Source: Arthrobacter pullicola (GTDB lineage: Bacteria; Actinomycetota; Actinomycetes; Actinomycetales; Micrococcaceae). Taken from it: a stretch of DNA of 64,000 nt. This document shows positions 37,273 to 45,685 of this stretch, piece after piece. The stretch is from the NCBI RefSeq assembly GCF_014836875.1, contig NZ_JACSQC010000006.1, positions 1 through 64,000 of the forward strand. Reading direction: 5' to 3'. The notes beneath the pieces were generated by a model. It was not told where the DNA came from, ran no database searches, and saw only the letters and a list, made by a program, of their open reading frames with translations. Each line of letters begins with the position of its first letter. Within the stretch, counting starts at the first letter, position 1. A program made the translations under genes and the position numbers.

Positions 37273-38162
37273 CAGCCGCCGCCCTGATAGCTGTTGACCA
37301 GCGAGGTGATGATCAGGCCCCAACCGTCCACCAGCACAAACAACAGGATCTTGAAGGGCAGTGAAATCATGACCGGCGGGAGCATCATCATGCCCATCGA
37401 CATCAGCGCCGCGGCGACAACCAGATCGATGACCAGGAACGGAATGAAGATGACAAAGCCGATGATGAACGCTGCCCGCAGCTCGGAAATCATAAAGGCC
37501 GGGATCAGGGTCAGCAGCGGAACGGTCTCTGGACTTTCCGGGTTCGGCTGGCCCGCTGCCCGGGTCATCAGCGCAATGTCCTCTTCACGGGTATGCGCCA
37601 GCATGAACTGCTGCAGCGGTCCGGCGCCGGTGCCGAGGGCGTCGTTGAACGTGAACTCCCCGTTCAGGTATGGCTGTACGGCGAGGGTGTTTATCTCCGT
37701 CAGGACCGGAGCCATGATGAACAGCGAGAGGAACAGGGCCAGCCCGGCCAGGACCTGGTTCGGTGGAATGGACGGAAGGGAGAGGGCGTTGCGGGTCATC
37801 GCCAGCACCACGAAGATCTTGGTGAAGGACGTCATCATCAGCAGCAGCGCCGGCGCCACTGAGAGGAGCGTGATGCCGATGAGGGTGACGACGGCGGTGG
37901 ACGGGGTTCCGTCCAGGCCGTTGATGTCCACGGAAAAACCCCCGGTGTCCTCCGGGGCAGCCGGATCACCCGGAGCCGTGGGAGCCGTTGGGGGTGCCGG
38001 GTCAAACGTGGTGGCGTGCCCGGCGGCTGCGCCGGCAAGCAGCAGCAGGACGGTGGCGGCGAGCACCAGGACGGCGCCGAGGATCAACCTGCGCATCTGC
38101 CCGCCGGTGGCGGACCCCTGAGGTGCCTGCCGTGGGCCAGCGGCTGCGTTCACAGCGCTCAT
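37272..38162 (-). CDS. fliP: Flagellar export gate protein FliP
   Basis: FliP (296 residues) forms the export pore with FliQ and FliR. It has a cleavable signal-type N-terminus (RRLILGAVLVLAATVLLLLAGAAAGHA), a Pro/Ala-rich stretch, then the family core LLMMTSFTKIFVVLAMTRNAL, IPPNQVLAGLALFLSLFIMAP, IPAFMISELRAAF and MMLPPVMISLPFKILLFVLVDGW. The N-terminal cytoplasmic lead of about 22 residues before the hydrophobic stretch is longer than usual; the Met at residue 23 could be the real start. Overlaps fliO by ATGA. Confidence 0.93.
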   Translation of the reverse strand: MSAVNAAAGPRQAPQGSATGGQMRRLILGAVLVLAATVLLLLAGAAAGHATTFDPAPPTAPTAPGDPAAPEDTGGFSVDINGLDGTPSTAVVTLIGITLLSVAPALLLMMTSFTKIFVVLAMTRNALSLPSIPPNQVLAGLALFLSLFIMAPVLTEINTLAVQPYLNGEFTFNDALGTGAGPLQQFMLAHTREEDIALMTRAAGQPNPESPETVPLLTLIPAFMISELRAAFIIGFVIFIPFLVIDLVVAAALMSMGMMMLPPVMISLPFKILLFVLVDGWGLIITSLVNSYQGGG

Positions 38163-38629
38163 TCCTGGCGTCCGCGGCGGAGGAAGGCAGCGCTCTGGCG
38201 CCAGGTGTCGGGTGAGAGGATCGACCCGTTAAGCATGGATGCGCCCTGGGCGGGAGCGGTGCGGCGGGTGTCCCGCCGGCGCGGCAGGCCGCTGCCGGAG
38301 GACTGTCCGGACTCCTGCGCAGCATTCGAGGCGTCCTCGAGGGACGCTGCAAAGGCAGTGTCCGGAGCCTCTTCCTCCACGGCTTCGGAAGTGTGCAGCA
38401 CGTTGACGTTTGATTCGGTGACGCCAAGCAGGAAACGCTGGCCGCCGGTCTCGAGGACAACCACGGACGCCTTGGGGCTGATGACCTGGCGGCTGAGGAC
38501 GCGGATCGGAGCTTCCGTTCCGCTGGAGGCACGGCCGCGGATGAGCCGCCGCTGGAGCCACCACAGGAGCCCCAGAACCACACCGAGCGATACCAGGACC
38601 CGCAGCGCCAAGACTGCGGAATCGTCCAT
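38159..38629 (-). CDS. fliO: Flagellar biosynthesis protein FliO
   Basis: FliO (156 residues) assists FliP assembly. One N-terminal membrane helix (LALRVLVSLGVVLGLLWWL) is followed by a basic stretch and the FliO domain (IRVLSRQVISPKASVVVLET, RFLLGVTESNVNVLH). The C-terminal third is low-complexity. Begins next to the fliN stop. Confidence 0.85.
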   Translation of the reverse strand: MDDSAVLALRVLVSLGVVLGLLWWLQRRLIRGRASSGTEAPIRVLSRQVISPKASVVVLETGGQRFLLGVTESNVNVLHTSEAVEEEAPDTAFAASLEDASNAAQESGQSSGSGLPRRRDTRRTAPAQGASMLNGSILSPDTWRQSAAFLRRGRQE

Positions 38630-39328
38630 TTAGCCCAGTCCCTCAGCTACGTCCAGGATCTTGGTGATTCGCACCGCATAGTCCTGGTCCACGACGACGA
38701 TCTCGCCGTTGGCGATCAGGCGGCCGTTCAGCAGGATGTCCGCGGGAGCGCCGGCTGAGCGGTCCAGTTCCACCACGCGGCCCGGTTCCAGGTTCAGGAC
38801 ATCGCGTACCGCCATGCGGGTACGTCCGATCTCCACGGTCAGGGCCATTTCCACGTTGTTGATGCGCCCGAGCTTGCCCACCACGGACTGCTCGCTGCCG
38901 GCGCCGGCGGAGCTGCCTGAACGCAGGCGGACCGCGAACCAGCCGGCAGTGCCCTCCGGACCGCGCAGCTCGAAAACAGAAGAGTCCATGTGCCCGAACA
39001 GGGCCGAGGCGTCTTCCGTACGCGCATCACCGAGCACCCCGGCACCCAGGGTGGAGCTGGCGGCTTCCAGCGCCGGGCGCAGGACATCAGCGGCGGAGAT
39101 AGCCGGCGATTCGGTGCCGGCAACGTCGGAGACGGTGGCGGCGGAGAGCAGCACCACCGCGAGGTCAGCGGAGACGGATCCGACGAAGGAAGCCGTGACG
39201 GCCTGCCCCATCTGGTCCAGCGGCAGGCCCAGGACGGAATGCGGGGCCGGCTGCAGGGGGGTGGGCGTAGGCAGCAGCCGGACGAGGGCAGCGGCGGCTT
39301 CGGTGTACTGGGCCAGGGTGGTGCTCAT
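38630..39328 (-). CDS. fliN: Flagellar motor switch protein FliN with N-terminal extension
   Basis: The C-terminal 80 residues are a typical FliN/SpoA domain (VEIGRTRMAVRDVLNLEPG, ILLNGRLIANGEIVVVDQDYAVRI). The N-terminal part (1-140) is an extra domain, longer than in E. coli FliN (137 residues in total) and reminiscent of FliY or of CheC/CheX-like folds, though I see no clear phosphatase motif. It forms the C-ring with FliM and FliG. Overlaps fliM by ATGA. Confidence 0.88.
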   Translation of the reverse strand: MSTTLAQYTEAAAALVRLLPTPTPLQPAPHSVLGLPLDQMGQAVTASFVGSVSADLAVVLLSAATVSDVAGTESPAISAADVLRPALEAASSTLGAGVLGDARTEDASALFGHMDSSVFELRGPEGTAGWFAVRLRSGSSAGAGSEQSVVGKLGRINNVEMALTVEIGRTRMAVRDVLNLEPGRVVELDRSAGAPADILLNGRLIANGEIVVVDQDYAVRITKILDVAEGLG

Positions 39329-40233
39329 GGATTGTTCTCCTCGGTGCTTACGATGACTCCGGCCAGGCGGGAACCGCTGGCCCCCACCGCGGCTTGTGCC
39401 AGCGTCTGGCCATCGACCGTGACGTTCAGCGGCCGGTGCTGCGGGTGTTCAAGATTCAGGACGTCGCCCACGGCAAGGTTCAGGACCATGCCGGGCAACA
39501 CGCGGATCGGTTCCAGCTGCAGCGAAACATCCACCGGCAGGTTGGCCAGCTGTTCGGTGATCAGCTCTGCCGGAGAGGCGTCGGAGGTGTTGGGCCGGAC
39601 CGGACCCAGCTGGGGCAGGATGGCCTCAGCGGGGAGGGCCACCGTGGCCGGGGCTGACGCGTCGCCAACCACCATTTCGAAGCGGGCCACGATCATGGGC
39701 ACCGTCGATCCGGCGGCCTGCGCAAACTGCGAGTTGTACTGGATGGATGAGGGCGAAAGCGGTGCTGCCAGCAGGCTGCCGAGGGCGTAGTGCAGGTCTT
39801 CGAGCGCTTCATCCATGATCCGGCTCAGGAGGGCCTGCTCAATATGCGTGAGCTTTCGTTCCGGGGTAGGTTCGTTGCCCGTCCCGCCGAGCATGTGCCG
39901 TACCCAGGACAGGGCCGCAGCCATCGGGAACTGGATGACGGCCTTGGCGGAAATGTTGGGCATGGAGAACAGCACCATGCCCGTGTGTTCGGGCAGCGCT
40001 GCCACGTACTCGTCGTAGGTCATGGTTTGGACCTGCTCGGAGGTGACCTGGGAGAGGACCCGGACCTTGGCGGTCAGCTGGGTACCCCACTGGCGGCCGA
40101 AGGTTTCAAAGGCCATTTCCAGGACCCGGGCATGCTCGCGGGCGAGCGTCGTCGGACGGCGGAAGTCATAAACTTCGACCAGCCGCGAGGCTTTTGGGGG
40201 CGCGCCAAGAGGCGAATGTTGCTGGACCGTCAC
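39325..40233 (-). CDS. fliM: Flagellar motor switch protein FliM lacking the CheY-binding N-terminus
   Basis: FliM (302 residues) is recognised by the middle CheC-like domain (YDFRRPTTLAREHARVLEMAFETFGRQW, split here by the domain border) and a C-terminal SpoA domain (LPVDVSLQLEPIRVLPGMVLNLAVGDVLNLEHP). The N-terminal LSQxEIDxLL peptide that binds phospho-CheY is absent; the protein starts TVQQHSPLGAPPKASRLVEV. The GTG at 40233 lies only about 8 bases after a FliA-type -10 box, so it may be leaderless from that promoter. Confidence 0.9.
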   Translation of the reverse strand: MTVQQHSPLGAPPKASRLVEVYDFRRPTTLAREHARVLEMAFETFGRQWGTQLTAKVRVLSQVTSEQVQTMTYDEYVAALPEHTGMVLFSMPNISAKAVIQFPMAAALSWVRHMLGGTGNEPTPERKLTHIEQALLSRIMDEALEDLHYALGSLLAAPLSPSSIQYNSQFAQAAGSTVPMIVARFEMVVGDASAPATVALPAEAILPQLGPVRPNTSDASPAELITEQLANLPVDVSLQLEPIRVLPGMVLNLAVGDVLNLEHPQHRPLNVTVDGQTLAQAAVGASGSRLAGVIVSTEENNP

Positions 40234-40241
40234 AGGGGGAA

Positions 40242-40268
40242 CTATCGGACGTGGCGGGCCTGCGGTTA
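40242..40268 (-). promoter_or_regulatory. FliA-type promoter of the fliM operon
   Basis: Minus-strand CTAAC (TAAC at 40265-40268) - 15 bases - TCCGATAG (40242-40249). The TAAC overlaps the motB stop codon. Only one position differs from the -10 at flgB and flgN. Confidence 0.55.
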
Positions 40269-41138
40269 GTGGTTGGAGGCGGGTAAAACTTCCTCGGTTT
40301 TACCGGCTTCGCCGGATGGCTCCGGGAAGACGATTTGCCCGTCGACGATCGCCGGCATCAGCTGCCGGACAGCTTCGGACTGTCCCGAAAGCACCACAAT
40401 GTCCACCCGGCGGTTCTGGGCCCGCTGCTCGGCCGTGGCGCCGGCTGTCAGCGGCCTGGATTCGCCGTAACCCACGGCCTTGATCCGGTTGTAGGCGATG
40501 CCTCCGGGATCCATCAGGTAGCGCAGCACATTGACGGAGCGCGAGGAGGAGAGTTCCCAGTCGAGGGCGGAATCAGTGAACTGGCGCACCTGTGCGGTGT
40601 GGCCTTCCACCGAGACGTCATAGGCCGTGGGCTTCAGGATCGGTCCGATCACATTCAGCACGCCGCGGGCCTGCGTGGTCAGGTCCGCAAGGTCCGGTTC
40701 GAAGAACATTTCCGAACTGACCAGACGGATGGTGAGTCCGCGTTCGTCAATTTCAAAGCGGACGTCGTCCTGCAGGCCCTTGGTTTCCAGGCCTTCCTGC
40801 AGCTGGTCCCGCAGGACCGTCAGATCCTTGACCTCCAGAGCTGCCTGCGTCGCAAGGTCGGCGTCAGGATCCACGACTTCTTCGTCGTCGACCATGGACG
40901 GTGGAACAACCACACCCTTGGCGGTGTCCACCGTGTTGCTTTCCTCCGTGCCGAAGCCGGTGGCCAGGGAGGCCTTGAGCTGCTCGAACTTGGCCTGGTC
41001 CACGGTGGACATGGCAAAGAGCACAATAAACATGCACATCAGCACGGTGACCATGTCCATGTAGGAGGCCATCCAGCGTTCGTCCGGGTGCTCGTCCGGC
41101 TCCTCCTTGCGCCGGCTGCGGCGCCTGGGGGCACTCAT
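40266..41138 (-). CDS. motB: Flagellar motor stator protein MotB
   Basis: MotB (290 residues) anchors the stator to peptidoglycan. The N-terminal helix carries the proton-binding Asp28 in ASYMDMVTVLMCMFIVLFAM. An OmpA-type peptidoglycan-binding domain (SVEGHTAQVRQF, SSRSVNVLRYLMD, VGYGESRPL, NRRVDIVVL) fills the C-terminal half. ATG overlaps motA stop. The next gene is fliM; fliL, often found here, is absent. Confidence 0.95.
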   Translation of the reverse strand: MSAPRRRSRRKEEPDEHPDERWMASYMDMVTVLMCMFIVLFAMSTVDQAKFEQLKASLATGFGTEESNTVDTAKGVVVPPSMVDDEEVVDPDADLATQAALEVKDLTVLRDQLQEGLETKGLQDDVRFEIDERGLTIRLVSSEMFFEPDLADLTTQARGVLNVIGPILKPTAYDVSVEGHTAQVRQFTDSALDWELSSSRSVNVLRYLMDPGGIAYNRIKAVGYGESRPLTAGATAEQRAQNRRVDIVVLSGQSEAVRQLMPAIVDGQIVFPEPSGEAGKTEEVLPASNH

Positions 41139-41920
41139 GCCGCTTCGCTGGTCTCGCGGGCCGGGCCGGTGAGTTCATGGGCGGGAACCATGGCGCGCAG
41201 CCGCTCGCCCAGCAGCCGCGGCTGGCTGCCGGCCTGGAGAGCCAGCACACCTTCCATCAACAGCGTCATCTGTTCCAGCTCCAGTTCACTGAGGCGTTTG
41301 AGCCGCGCGCTGATCGGCAGCCAGATGAAGTTCGCCGAGAGCAGTCCCCACAGGGTGGCGACAAACGCCGTCGCGATCATTGGACCAAGGGTGGCCGGCG
41401 TGGAGAGGTTCTCCAGCACGTGGGTCAGTGAAACCACGGTGCCGATAATGCCGATGGTCGGAGCATAACCGCCCAGGCTGTTGAAGAATTTGACCGCGAC
41501 TTTGTCGCTGGAGGCCTTGGTGTTGATCTCGTCTTCGAGCAGGGTCCGCAGCTCTTCCCCGTCAGTGCCGTCGGCAATGTTCTGGAGCGCAACCTTCAGG
41601 AAGGGATCGTTCACTTCCGCGGCGTCGGCTTCCAGGGAGAGCAGGCCTTCGGAGCGCGCCTTCTCGGCGAGTGAAACCACGTTGTCGATGGTTTCCTGCG
41701 GGCGGGGCTTTTTGCCCATGAAGGCCCGGGGCAGCGCCTTGAAGGAGAAGATGAAGTCCTTCAGCGTGCCTCCGGCCAGTCCCACCGCGATGGTCGCACC
41801 GAAGACCAGGATCATGGGTGCGGGCAGCAGGATGGAGGTGACGTGCGCGCCTTCGAGGGTGATCATGGCGAAGAGCGACCCGAAGGCGAGCAATAAGCCG
41901 ATTATTGTGGCCGGATCCAT
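41135..41920 (-). CDS. motA: Flagellar motor stator protein MotA
   Basis: MotA (261 residues) forms the proton channel with MotB. Four membrane helices are visible (IIGLLLAFGSLFAMI, PAPMILVFGATIAVGLAGG, GGYAPTIGIIGTVVSLTHVL, MIATAFVATLWGLLSANFIW); the cytoplasmic loop contains FLKVALQNIADGTDGEELRT. The conserved Pro in GGYAPTIGIIG is present. Starts as TAATG with the flbD stop. Confidence 0.95.
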   Translation of the reverse strand: MDPATIIGLLLAFGSLFAMITLEGAHVTSILLPAPMILVFGATIAVGLAGGTLKDFIFSFKALPRAFMGKKPRPQETIDNVVSLAEKARSEGLLSLEADAAEVNDPFLKVALQNIADGTDGEELRTLLEDEINTKASSDKVAVKFFNSLGGYAPTIGIIGTVVSLTHVLENLSTPATLGPMIATAFVATLWGLLSANFIWLPISARLKRLSELELEQMTLLMEGVLALQAGSQPRLLGERLRAMVPAHELTGPARETSEAA

Positions 41921-42237
41921 TATTTGTTCCTCGGACGAAGGGGCACGGTCTTGGTACTGCTTTCACTGAATGCCGCCGTCCCCCCGGCGTCGGCATCCGG
42001 GACCAGCCCGAGCCCGGTTCCCGGGCGAAGCGGGACCTGAGGCAGGTCCCGTGCCATGGAAATCACGCGGGCGCGGAACTGGGCGATCTGGGCTATCACT
42101 TCATCCATGGATTCCGTGACGATGTATTTTGCGCCGTCCACCATGACCAGCGTGGTGTCCGGATTGACGTGGATGCGTTCAATCAGGTCAGGGTTGATCG
42201 CAAACTGAGCATCGTTCAGTCGCGTAAGAACAATCAT
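41920..42237 (-). CDS. flbD: FlbD-family small flagellar protein
   Basis: The 105-residue protein begins IVLTRLNDAQFAINPDLIERI and contains TLVMVDGAKYIVTESMDEVI, the FlbD/YlzI family signature found next to flgE and motA in Gram-positive bacteria. The C-terminal 40 residues are extra and poorly ordered. Its function is not known in detail. The ATG at 42237 is chosen because the frame upstream has no homology. It heads the flbD-motA-motB unit. Confidence 0.88.
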   Translation of the reverse strand: MIVLTRLNDAQFAINPDLIERIHVNPDTTLVMVDGAKYIVTESMDEVIAQIAQFRARVISMARDLPQVPLRPGTGLGLVPDADAGGTAAFSESSTKTVPLRPRNK

Positions 42238-42285
42238 TGGCCCGTCCCGGTCGCAGCGTCCGGCTTGCATAAGCCGTCACCCTTA

Positions 42286-42312
42286 CTTTCGGCAGACGCC
42301 CGGTATCGGTAA
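42286..42312 (-). promoter_or_regulatory. FliA-type promoter of flbD-motA-motB
   Basis: Minus-strand CTTAC (TTAC at 42309-42312) - 15 bases - GCCGAAAG (42286-42293), 48 bases before the flbD ATG. The -10 deviates at one core position (A for T). Confidence 0.5.
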
Positions 42313-42388
42313 GGAAGGAGAGTGCCCCGCTGCCCCGTCCGTGGCTGGCCGGCGGGAGACGGCGCCCTCCGCCGCCGTCGTTAAACGC

Positions 42389-42420
42389 CAGGGGCCACGC
42401 ACTGACGTGCGCGGCCCCTG
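42389..42420 (-). terminator. Terminator after flgE
   Basis: Arms CAGGGGCC-A-CGCAC / GTGCG-C-GGCCCCTG (one mismatch) with a 4-base loop lie 14 bases after the flgE stop and are followed on the minus strand by GCGTTTAA. It ends the flgB-to-flgE operon. Confidence 0.65.
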
Positions 42421-42434
42421 CCAGTTGATCCGGT

Positions 42435-43631
42435 CTAGCGCTTGAGGTTGGTCAGTTCCTGCAGCACTTCGTCCGAGGTGGTGATGATTCGGGCGTTGGC
42501 CTGGAACCCGCGCTGCGCCACGATCAGGTTGGTGAACTCCTGGGAGAGGTCCACGTTGGACATTTCCAGGGAACCGGCGACGGCGTTGCCCATGCCGGGA
42601 TCGCCCGGGCCGCCCAGGACCGGGTTGCCGGAGTTGACGGTGGCGGTGAAGCCGGAGTTGCCGGCCTTTTCCAGGCCCGCCGGGTTGGTGAAGGTGGCGA
42701 CGGCGATGCGGGCCAGCGCCTGCTTGGCCCCGTTGGTGAAGGAGCCGATTAGGGTGCCGTCCTTGGAGATGGAGAAGGACTCCAGGGTTCCGGCGGCGCG
42801 GCCGTTCTGCCCGGTGACCGAGGCGGTGCTGACGCCGGCGTAGCTGGTCAGGCCGGTCAGGTCCACGGCGACGCCGTTGACGGTCAGGGACGCCGGGTTG
42901 CCGGCGTTCTGGGCGCCGTTGGTGAAGCCCAGCGAAGCGGTGGTGGCGCCCGGAGCCGAAACGTCCCAGCCGGCGGTCGTGCGGGTGAAGGTCAGGGAGA
43001 CTACCGTGGCCACACCGTTGGCGTCGTAGACGTCCATGTCACGGACAATGGTGCCGGCCGCTACCGGCGGAACGGCAGCTGCATCAGCGGGCTTGGTTTC
43101 AGAGGGCAGGTTCCCGCCCATGGTGGCGGTGGTCGTGGCGATGGCGGGGGCAATGGCGCCGTCCGGGAGGACGACGTTTCCAACGGCTCCGCCGGTGTTG
43201 ATCACACCCTTGACGCCGGTCCAGCCCTGGACGATTTTGCCGTCCGTCGTGACCAGGCGGCCCTCGGCGTCGAGGTCGAACGATCCGGCCCGGGTGTAGG
43301 TGGTCTCGGTGCCCTGGCGGGTGACGAAGTAGCCGTCTCCGGAGATCATCAGGTCCGTGGCGCGGCCGGTGGCCTGGGCCGAACCCTGGGTGAAGTTGGT
43401 GGTGATGCCGGAGACCAGGACGCCGAGGCCGACCTGTGCCGGGTTCCCGCCGCCGTTGTTGGCGCCGGGAGCCGTGGCACCCTGTGTCAGCTGCGAGAGG
43501 GTGTCCTGGAACTGGACGGCATTAGCCTTGTAACCAACGGTGTTCACATTGGCGATGTTGTTGCCGGTCACGTCGAGCATGGTCTGGTGCGCGCGGAGGC
43601 CGGAAATTCCGGAGTACAGGGAGCGGAGCAT
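42435..43631 (-). CDS. flgE: Flagellar hook protein FlgE
   Basis: FlgE (398 residues) polymerises into the hook. The N-terminal rod-type helix LRSLYSGISGLRAHQTMLD with GNNIANVNTVGYKA and the C-terminal LSQEFTNLIVAQRGFQANARIITTSDEVLQEL are those of axial proteins. The middle contains the hook-specific GYFVTRQGTETTYTRAGSF and a Thr/Ala-rich D2 domain. Ribosome site AAAGGCG. No flgF or flgG follows. Confidence 0.95.
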   Translation of the reverse strand: MLRSLYSGISGLRAHQTMLDVTGNNIANVNTVGYKANAVQFQDTLSQLTQGATAPGANNGGGNPAQVGLGVLVSGITTNFTQGSAQATGRATDLMISGDGYFVTRQGTETTYTRAGSFDLDAEGRLVTTDGKIVQGWTGVKGVINTGGAVGNVVLPDGAIAPAIATTTATMGGNLPSETKPADAAAVPPVAAGTIVRDMDVYDANGVATVVSLTFTRTTAGWDVSAPGATTASLGFTNGAQNAGNPASLTVNGVAVDLTGLTSYAGVSTASVTGQNGRAAGTLESFSISKDGTLIGSFTNGAKQALARIAVATFTNPAGLEKAGNSGFTATVNSGNPVLGGPGDPGMGNAVAGSLEMSNVDLSQEFTNLIVAQRGFQANARIITTSDEVLQELTNLKR

Positions 43632-43729
43632 GGGATACGCCTTTCAGCTGAAGGTTGTGGAGACGTTTGCGAAGTACGGAAGCAGATGAAGCGAAGGGAA
43701 GAAAAGGAAGCGCAGCGGGAGCGCCCTGG

Positions 43730-44233
43730 TTACGCCGTTGTGCCCGGGGTACCGGTTTCGGTGCCGGAACCGCTGCCGGAGCCGGAACCGGAACCGGAAC
43801 CGTCACCGGAATCCGGCGTTGTCTTCGGTGCCACCACACCGGAGATCGCATCGAGCAGGACGTCCACGCCGTCCACGCTGACCGTGGGCACCCCGTACTT
43901 ATAGGAGACAGCGGTGGCGGTTCCGCTGACCGATTCCCCGGCCTCGTTGGTGTACGTCACCGTCTGGCCGATCAATCCGGCCGCCGCCATGCGCATCTGC
44001 AGGGAGAAGTTCTCCTCGCTCATGGTCGCCATGTTGGTGAGCTGTTCCATGGTGGCCAGATTGGTGGTTTGGCTGATCATTTCATTGGTGTCCATGGGCG
44101 AACTCGGGTCCTGGTTGCGCAGCTGGGTGACCAGGAGCGTGAGGAACAATTCACTGTCCATGACCTGCTTTGGCACGCGGGCGGGCTGCTCTGCTGCAGC
44201 GCCGCTGGGTGCTGTTACTGCTTCTACCGGCAT
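43730..44233 (-). CDS. flgD: Flagellar hook cap/assembly protein FlgD
   Basis: FlgD (167 residues) is the scaffold at the tip of the growing hook. The N-terminal LFLTLLVTQLRNQDPSSPMDTNEMISQ and LIGQTVTYTNEAG are diagnostic. The C-terminus ends in a Gly-Ser repeat (alternating GS about seven times) and a Thr/Gly tail instead of a longer Ig-like domain. Strong AAGGAG ribosome site; starts 15 bases after fliK. Confidence 0.92.
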   Translation of the reverse strand: MPVEAVTAPSGAAAEQPARVPKQVMDSELFLTLLVTQLRNQDPSSPMDTNEMISQTTNLATMEQLTNMATMSEENFSLQMRMAAAGLIGQTVTYTNEAGESVSGTATAVSYKYGVPTVSVDGVDVLLDAISGVVAPKTTPDSGDGSGSGSGSGSGSGTETGTPGTTA

Positions 44234-44248
44234 GGGTGGATCTCCTTC

Positions 44249-45685
44249 TCAGGCCAGGATGTCGAGGGTCGTTACCGAGCCGTGGGCCACGGGACGGAAA
44301 GCTTGCTGCACGGGCACCGGCCCGGCGTCGGGGCCGGGCCCGGGTGCACCGCCGGGAGACCGGCTGCCGGGCAGCTCCTGGCCCGTTCCGCCGCGGCTGT
44401 CCGGCCCGGTGCCGGGCTGGTCCTGCGCAGACAGGGAGAGCGAGGTGCTCAGGCCGGAACCCGAAAGGTCCCGGCGCAGATCGGTAAGGATGCTCCGCAG
44501 CGCTTCGCGTCCGGCGTCGTTGGGCGCGAACAGCTCCACCCGGATCCCGTCCGCGCTGACATGGGCCCGGACCGTCACGGGGCCCAGGTTCTCCGGGGTG
44601 ACGCTGAGCGTCATCACGTGGTCCCCCGCAGCTGCGGAGCTGAGGCTGAACAGGGGCTGCGCCACCTGGCTGAGCAGCGGAGCCGGCTGGGCCGCGGGCG
44701 CAGGCGCCGGAGCAGTTGCCGCGGCCGCCTGGACCGGGGAGCTCTGGACCTGCACCGCCGGAACTGCTGCTGCGGGCGTTTGCGCAGCCGGGGAACCCGC
44801 CGCAGGAACGGGCTCGGGGTCCGCTGCCGGCGCCGCGGAAACCGCCGCACTGCTGGCGCCCTGCACTGCGTTGGCGGCGGAAGTGGCGTTGGAGGCTTGA
44901 GCGGCATCAGTTGCCTGCACTGCGTTGGCCCCCTGCACCGGGCCGGATACCGGACCGGGTTTGGCTGCCGGCGCTGCTTCGCCGGGAACGGCGGCAGCCG
45001 GCACCGGGGTGGCTGCAACCGCGTCCGTGCCATCTGCAGCGGTGACTCCGGCAGCTGTGGCTCCGGCAGCAATGACTCCGGCAGCCGTTCCGCCTCCGTG
45101 TCCGACCGGGCGCTGATCTCCCGGCAGCGAAGCCGGGCTTTCCGGATCCGCCGCCCCGCCCTGCGCTCCAGCCGCAGCTGCACCGTTGGTTCCTTGCGTT
45201 GCCCTGGTGGATCCTGGCGCCGCACCGTGCAGCGCCCCCGACGGCGAAACCGGCAAGGGTGCGCTCCCGGAAAGGGGCACGGCAGGTGTACCGGCTGCCT
45301 GTTCCGGCGCCTCCGCTGCGCCGGGCAGCTGCCCTGCGGCTGCTTCTCCCAGGGTTCCGCCGGCGGCGGTTGGGTAAAGCCCTGCCGGATCTCCGCCGGG
45401 GGATCCGGCAGCGAATGCCTGCCCGTCCCCGGAACCGGGAACCGGGAAGCCGAAGCCGGGTACAGCCGGAAGTGCCTCTGCCGGGGTTTCCGTTGCTTCG
45501 GGGGCTGCCGCCGGGGCGCCGGCGGGCGTTTCCGCTGCGGCGCCCGCACCGGGTCCCTCGCCGGCCACGGCTGCCTGGAGCGCGGACCCGAAGCCCGTGC
45601 CGCCGTCGTCGGTGGTGCCGGAACCCGGCCGGCCACCGGCTTGAGCAGCGGGGCGCGCGGTCAGGAAGGCTGCTGGGATGCTCAT
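44249..45685 (-). CDS. fliK: Flagellar hook-length control protein FliK
   Basis: FliK (478 residues) measures hook length and switches export specificity. Residues 1-340 are low-complexity, rich in Ala, Pro, Gly and Thr, as usual for the ruler part. The C-terminal Flg_hook domain is clear: HVMTLSVTPENLGPVTVRAH, IRVELFAPNDAGREALRSIL, DLRRDLSGSGLSTSLSLS. Translationally coupled to the upstream peptidase (ATGA). Long frames on the opposite strand are composition artefacts. Confidence 0.9.
   Translation of the reverse strand: MSIPAAFLTARPAAQAGGRPGSGTTDDGGTGFGSALQAAVAGEGPGAGAAAETPAGAPAAAPEATETPAEALPAVPGFGFPVPGSGDGQAFAAGSPGGDPAGLYPTAAGGTLGEAAAGQLPGAAEAPEQAAGTPAVPLSGSAPLPVSPSGALHGAAPGSTRATQGTNGAAAAGAQGGAADPESPASLPGDQRPVGHGGGTAAGVIAAGATAAGVTAADGTDAVAATPVPAAAVPGEAAPAAKPGPVSGPVQGANAVQATDAAQASNATSAANAVQGASSAAVSAAPAADPEPVPAAGSPAAQTPAAAVPAVQVQSSPVQAAAATAPAPAPAAQPAPLLSQVAQPLFSLSSAAAGDHVMTLSVTPENLGPVTVRAHVSADGIRVELFAPNDAGREALRSILTDLRRDLSGSGLSTSLSLSAQDQPGTGPDSRGGTGQELPGSRSPGGAPGPGPDAGPVPVQQAFRPVAHGSVTTLDILA

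Noticed and set aside
43760-43810. Short tandem repeats as a CRISPR or satellite
   Set aside because: The units are 6 bases and in frame with Gly-Ser codons of flgD; no CRISPR-like repeat-spacer structure occurs in the window.
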